A DNA stretch of 64,000 nucleotides from Branchiostoma floridae (Eukaryota > Chordata > Leptocardii > Amphioxiformes > Branchiostomatidae), in assembly GCF_000003815.2 (NCBI RefSeq), contig NC_049987.1, positions 20,771,072 through 20,835,071 of the forward strand. Reading direction: 5' to 3'. Positions 63,517 through 64,000 of the stretch are shown here, one piece after another. The notes beneath the pieces were generated by a model. It had not been told where the DNA came from, did not search any database, and saw only the letters and a list, made by a program, of their open reading frames with translations. The first letter of the stretch is position 1. The number at the start of each line of letters is the position of its first letter. Made by a program: the position numbers and the translations under genes.

Positions 63517-64000
63517 CTATGGCAAGGACAGAGATACGTTAGCGTGCATTAACAACAGTGGTTAACAACTCTGCCTCTGGACCAAGAGTTCTGGAGCTCG
63601 AAACCTGGCTGTTATAACGCACCTTACATAAATAGATGCACTTCTGGAAAGGGTTCTAGTCCTTATACCTGTCACACTTGGCGAAAATCGATCAAGCGAC
63701 GATTCTGCGGCAATCGCCCGAGCCTCGCTTATGATTTTATTCCACAACAATTGTACAAGGTACAAAGTATAAGTTTGTTCTATGTTCATTGTATTTGTCA
63801 AAAATGGCAAGGGAAATTTCTCTGGTACCATGAGCCTGTAAATACTGTCCATGCTGTCTGCAAGGTCAGAAAGACAAAACACTCTTTGTTATAAAATCAA
63901 AATTGATAAAAACAGTCCTGATACTTCCCTAGGACCTCACAGAAAGCTGATCATCATGTCAATAATTCACAGTGAAAACTCAAATTAGGCAATATGTTTA

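Noticed and set aside
63562-63882. Additional SHPRH exon in a 106-codon minus-strand frame
   Set aside because: No SHPRH-like sequence and no convincing splice sites with matching phase; the next upstream exon probably lies beyond the window.

Overview
The window is animal nuclear DNA, most likely from an amphioxus (Branchiostoma). Five lines of evidence point there: split genes with GT/AG introns that align exon by exon with human ABCB7, UPRT and SHPRH; TBRG1; transmembrane LRR proteins; very dense short DNA transposons and an I-like LINE; and minisatellites that repeat an exon-intron junction, a habit I recall being described for amphioxus under the name 'mirages'. There is a 100-N assembly gap at 42518-42617.

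Layout. 1-~410 is the last exon and 3' UTR of an unidentified plus-strand gene. 3302-26656 (minus) is a complete 15-exon ABCB7, the mitochondrial ABC exporter needed for cytosolic iron-sulfur proteins; my splice model is in phase throughout and gives 757 aa. A single-exon GPCR lies on the opposite strand inside one ABCB7 intron (13258-14541). 337 bp separate the ABCB7 start codon from the start of UPRT (26994-32344, plus, 7 exons, 216 aa), so the two share a divergent promoter; the same two genes are neighbours on human Xq13.3. TBRG1 follows tail to tail with UPRT (33656-35608, minus) and has no intron in its coding region. 35.99-~41.76 kb is a nearly full-length non-LTR retrotransposon (minus) whose ORF1 has a PHD finger and zinc knuckles and whose ORF2 has endonuclease, reverse transcriptase and RNase H domains; both ORFs are frameshifted. 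42.2-51.7 kb holds a tandem pair of intronless LRR transmembrane receptor-like genes with related flanks; their tails carry YxEI, RSASLP and a repeated NTYWPWEI motif, and the upstream copy has lost its repeat tail to a stop codon. 52614-63516 (minus) holds the last 14 exons of SHPRH, a SNF2/RING ubiquitin ligase, in phase for 668 codons; its 5' part lies beyond the window.

The genes do not form one pathway; ABCB7-UPRT is the only pair whose arrangement suggests shared control. The most striking feature is that at least eight exon boundaries in three unrelated genes (ABCB7, UPRT, SHPRH) are copied as tandem arrays into the adjoining intron, on the acceptor or the donor side. The introns also carry at least ten short inverted-repeat elements, including a 1007-bp element with ~280-bp terminal repeats and a 10-bp target duplication. 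The candidate for an undescribed system is the LRR receptor pair with NTYWPWEI tails.
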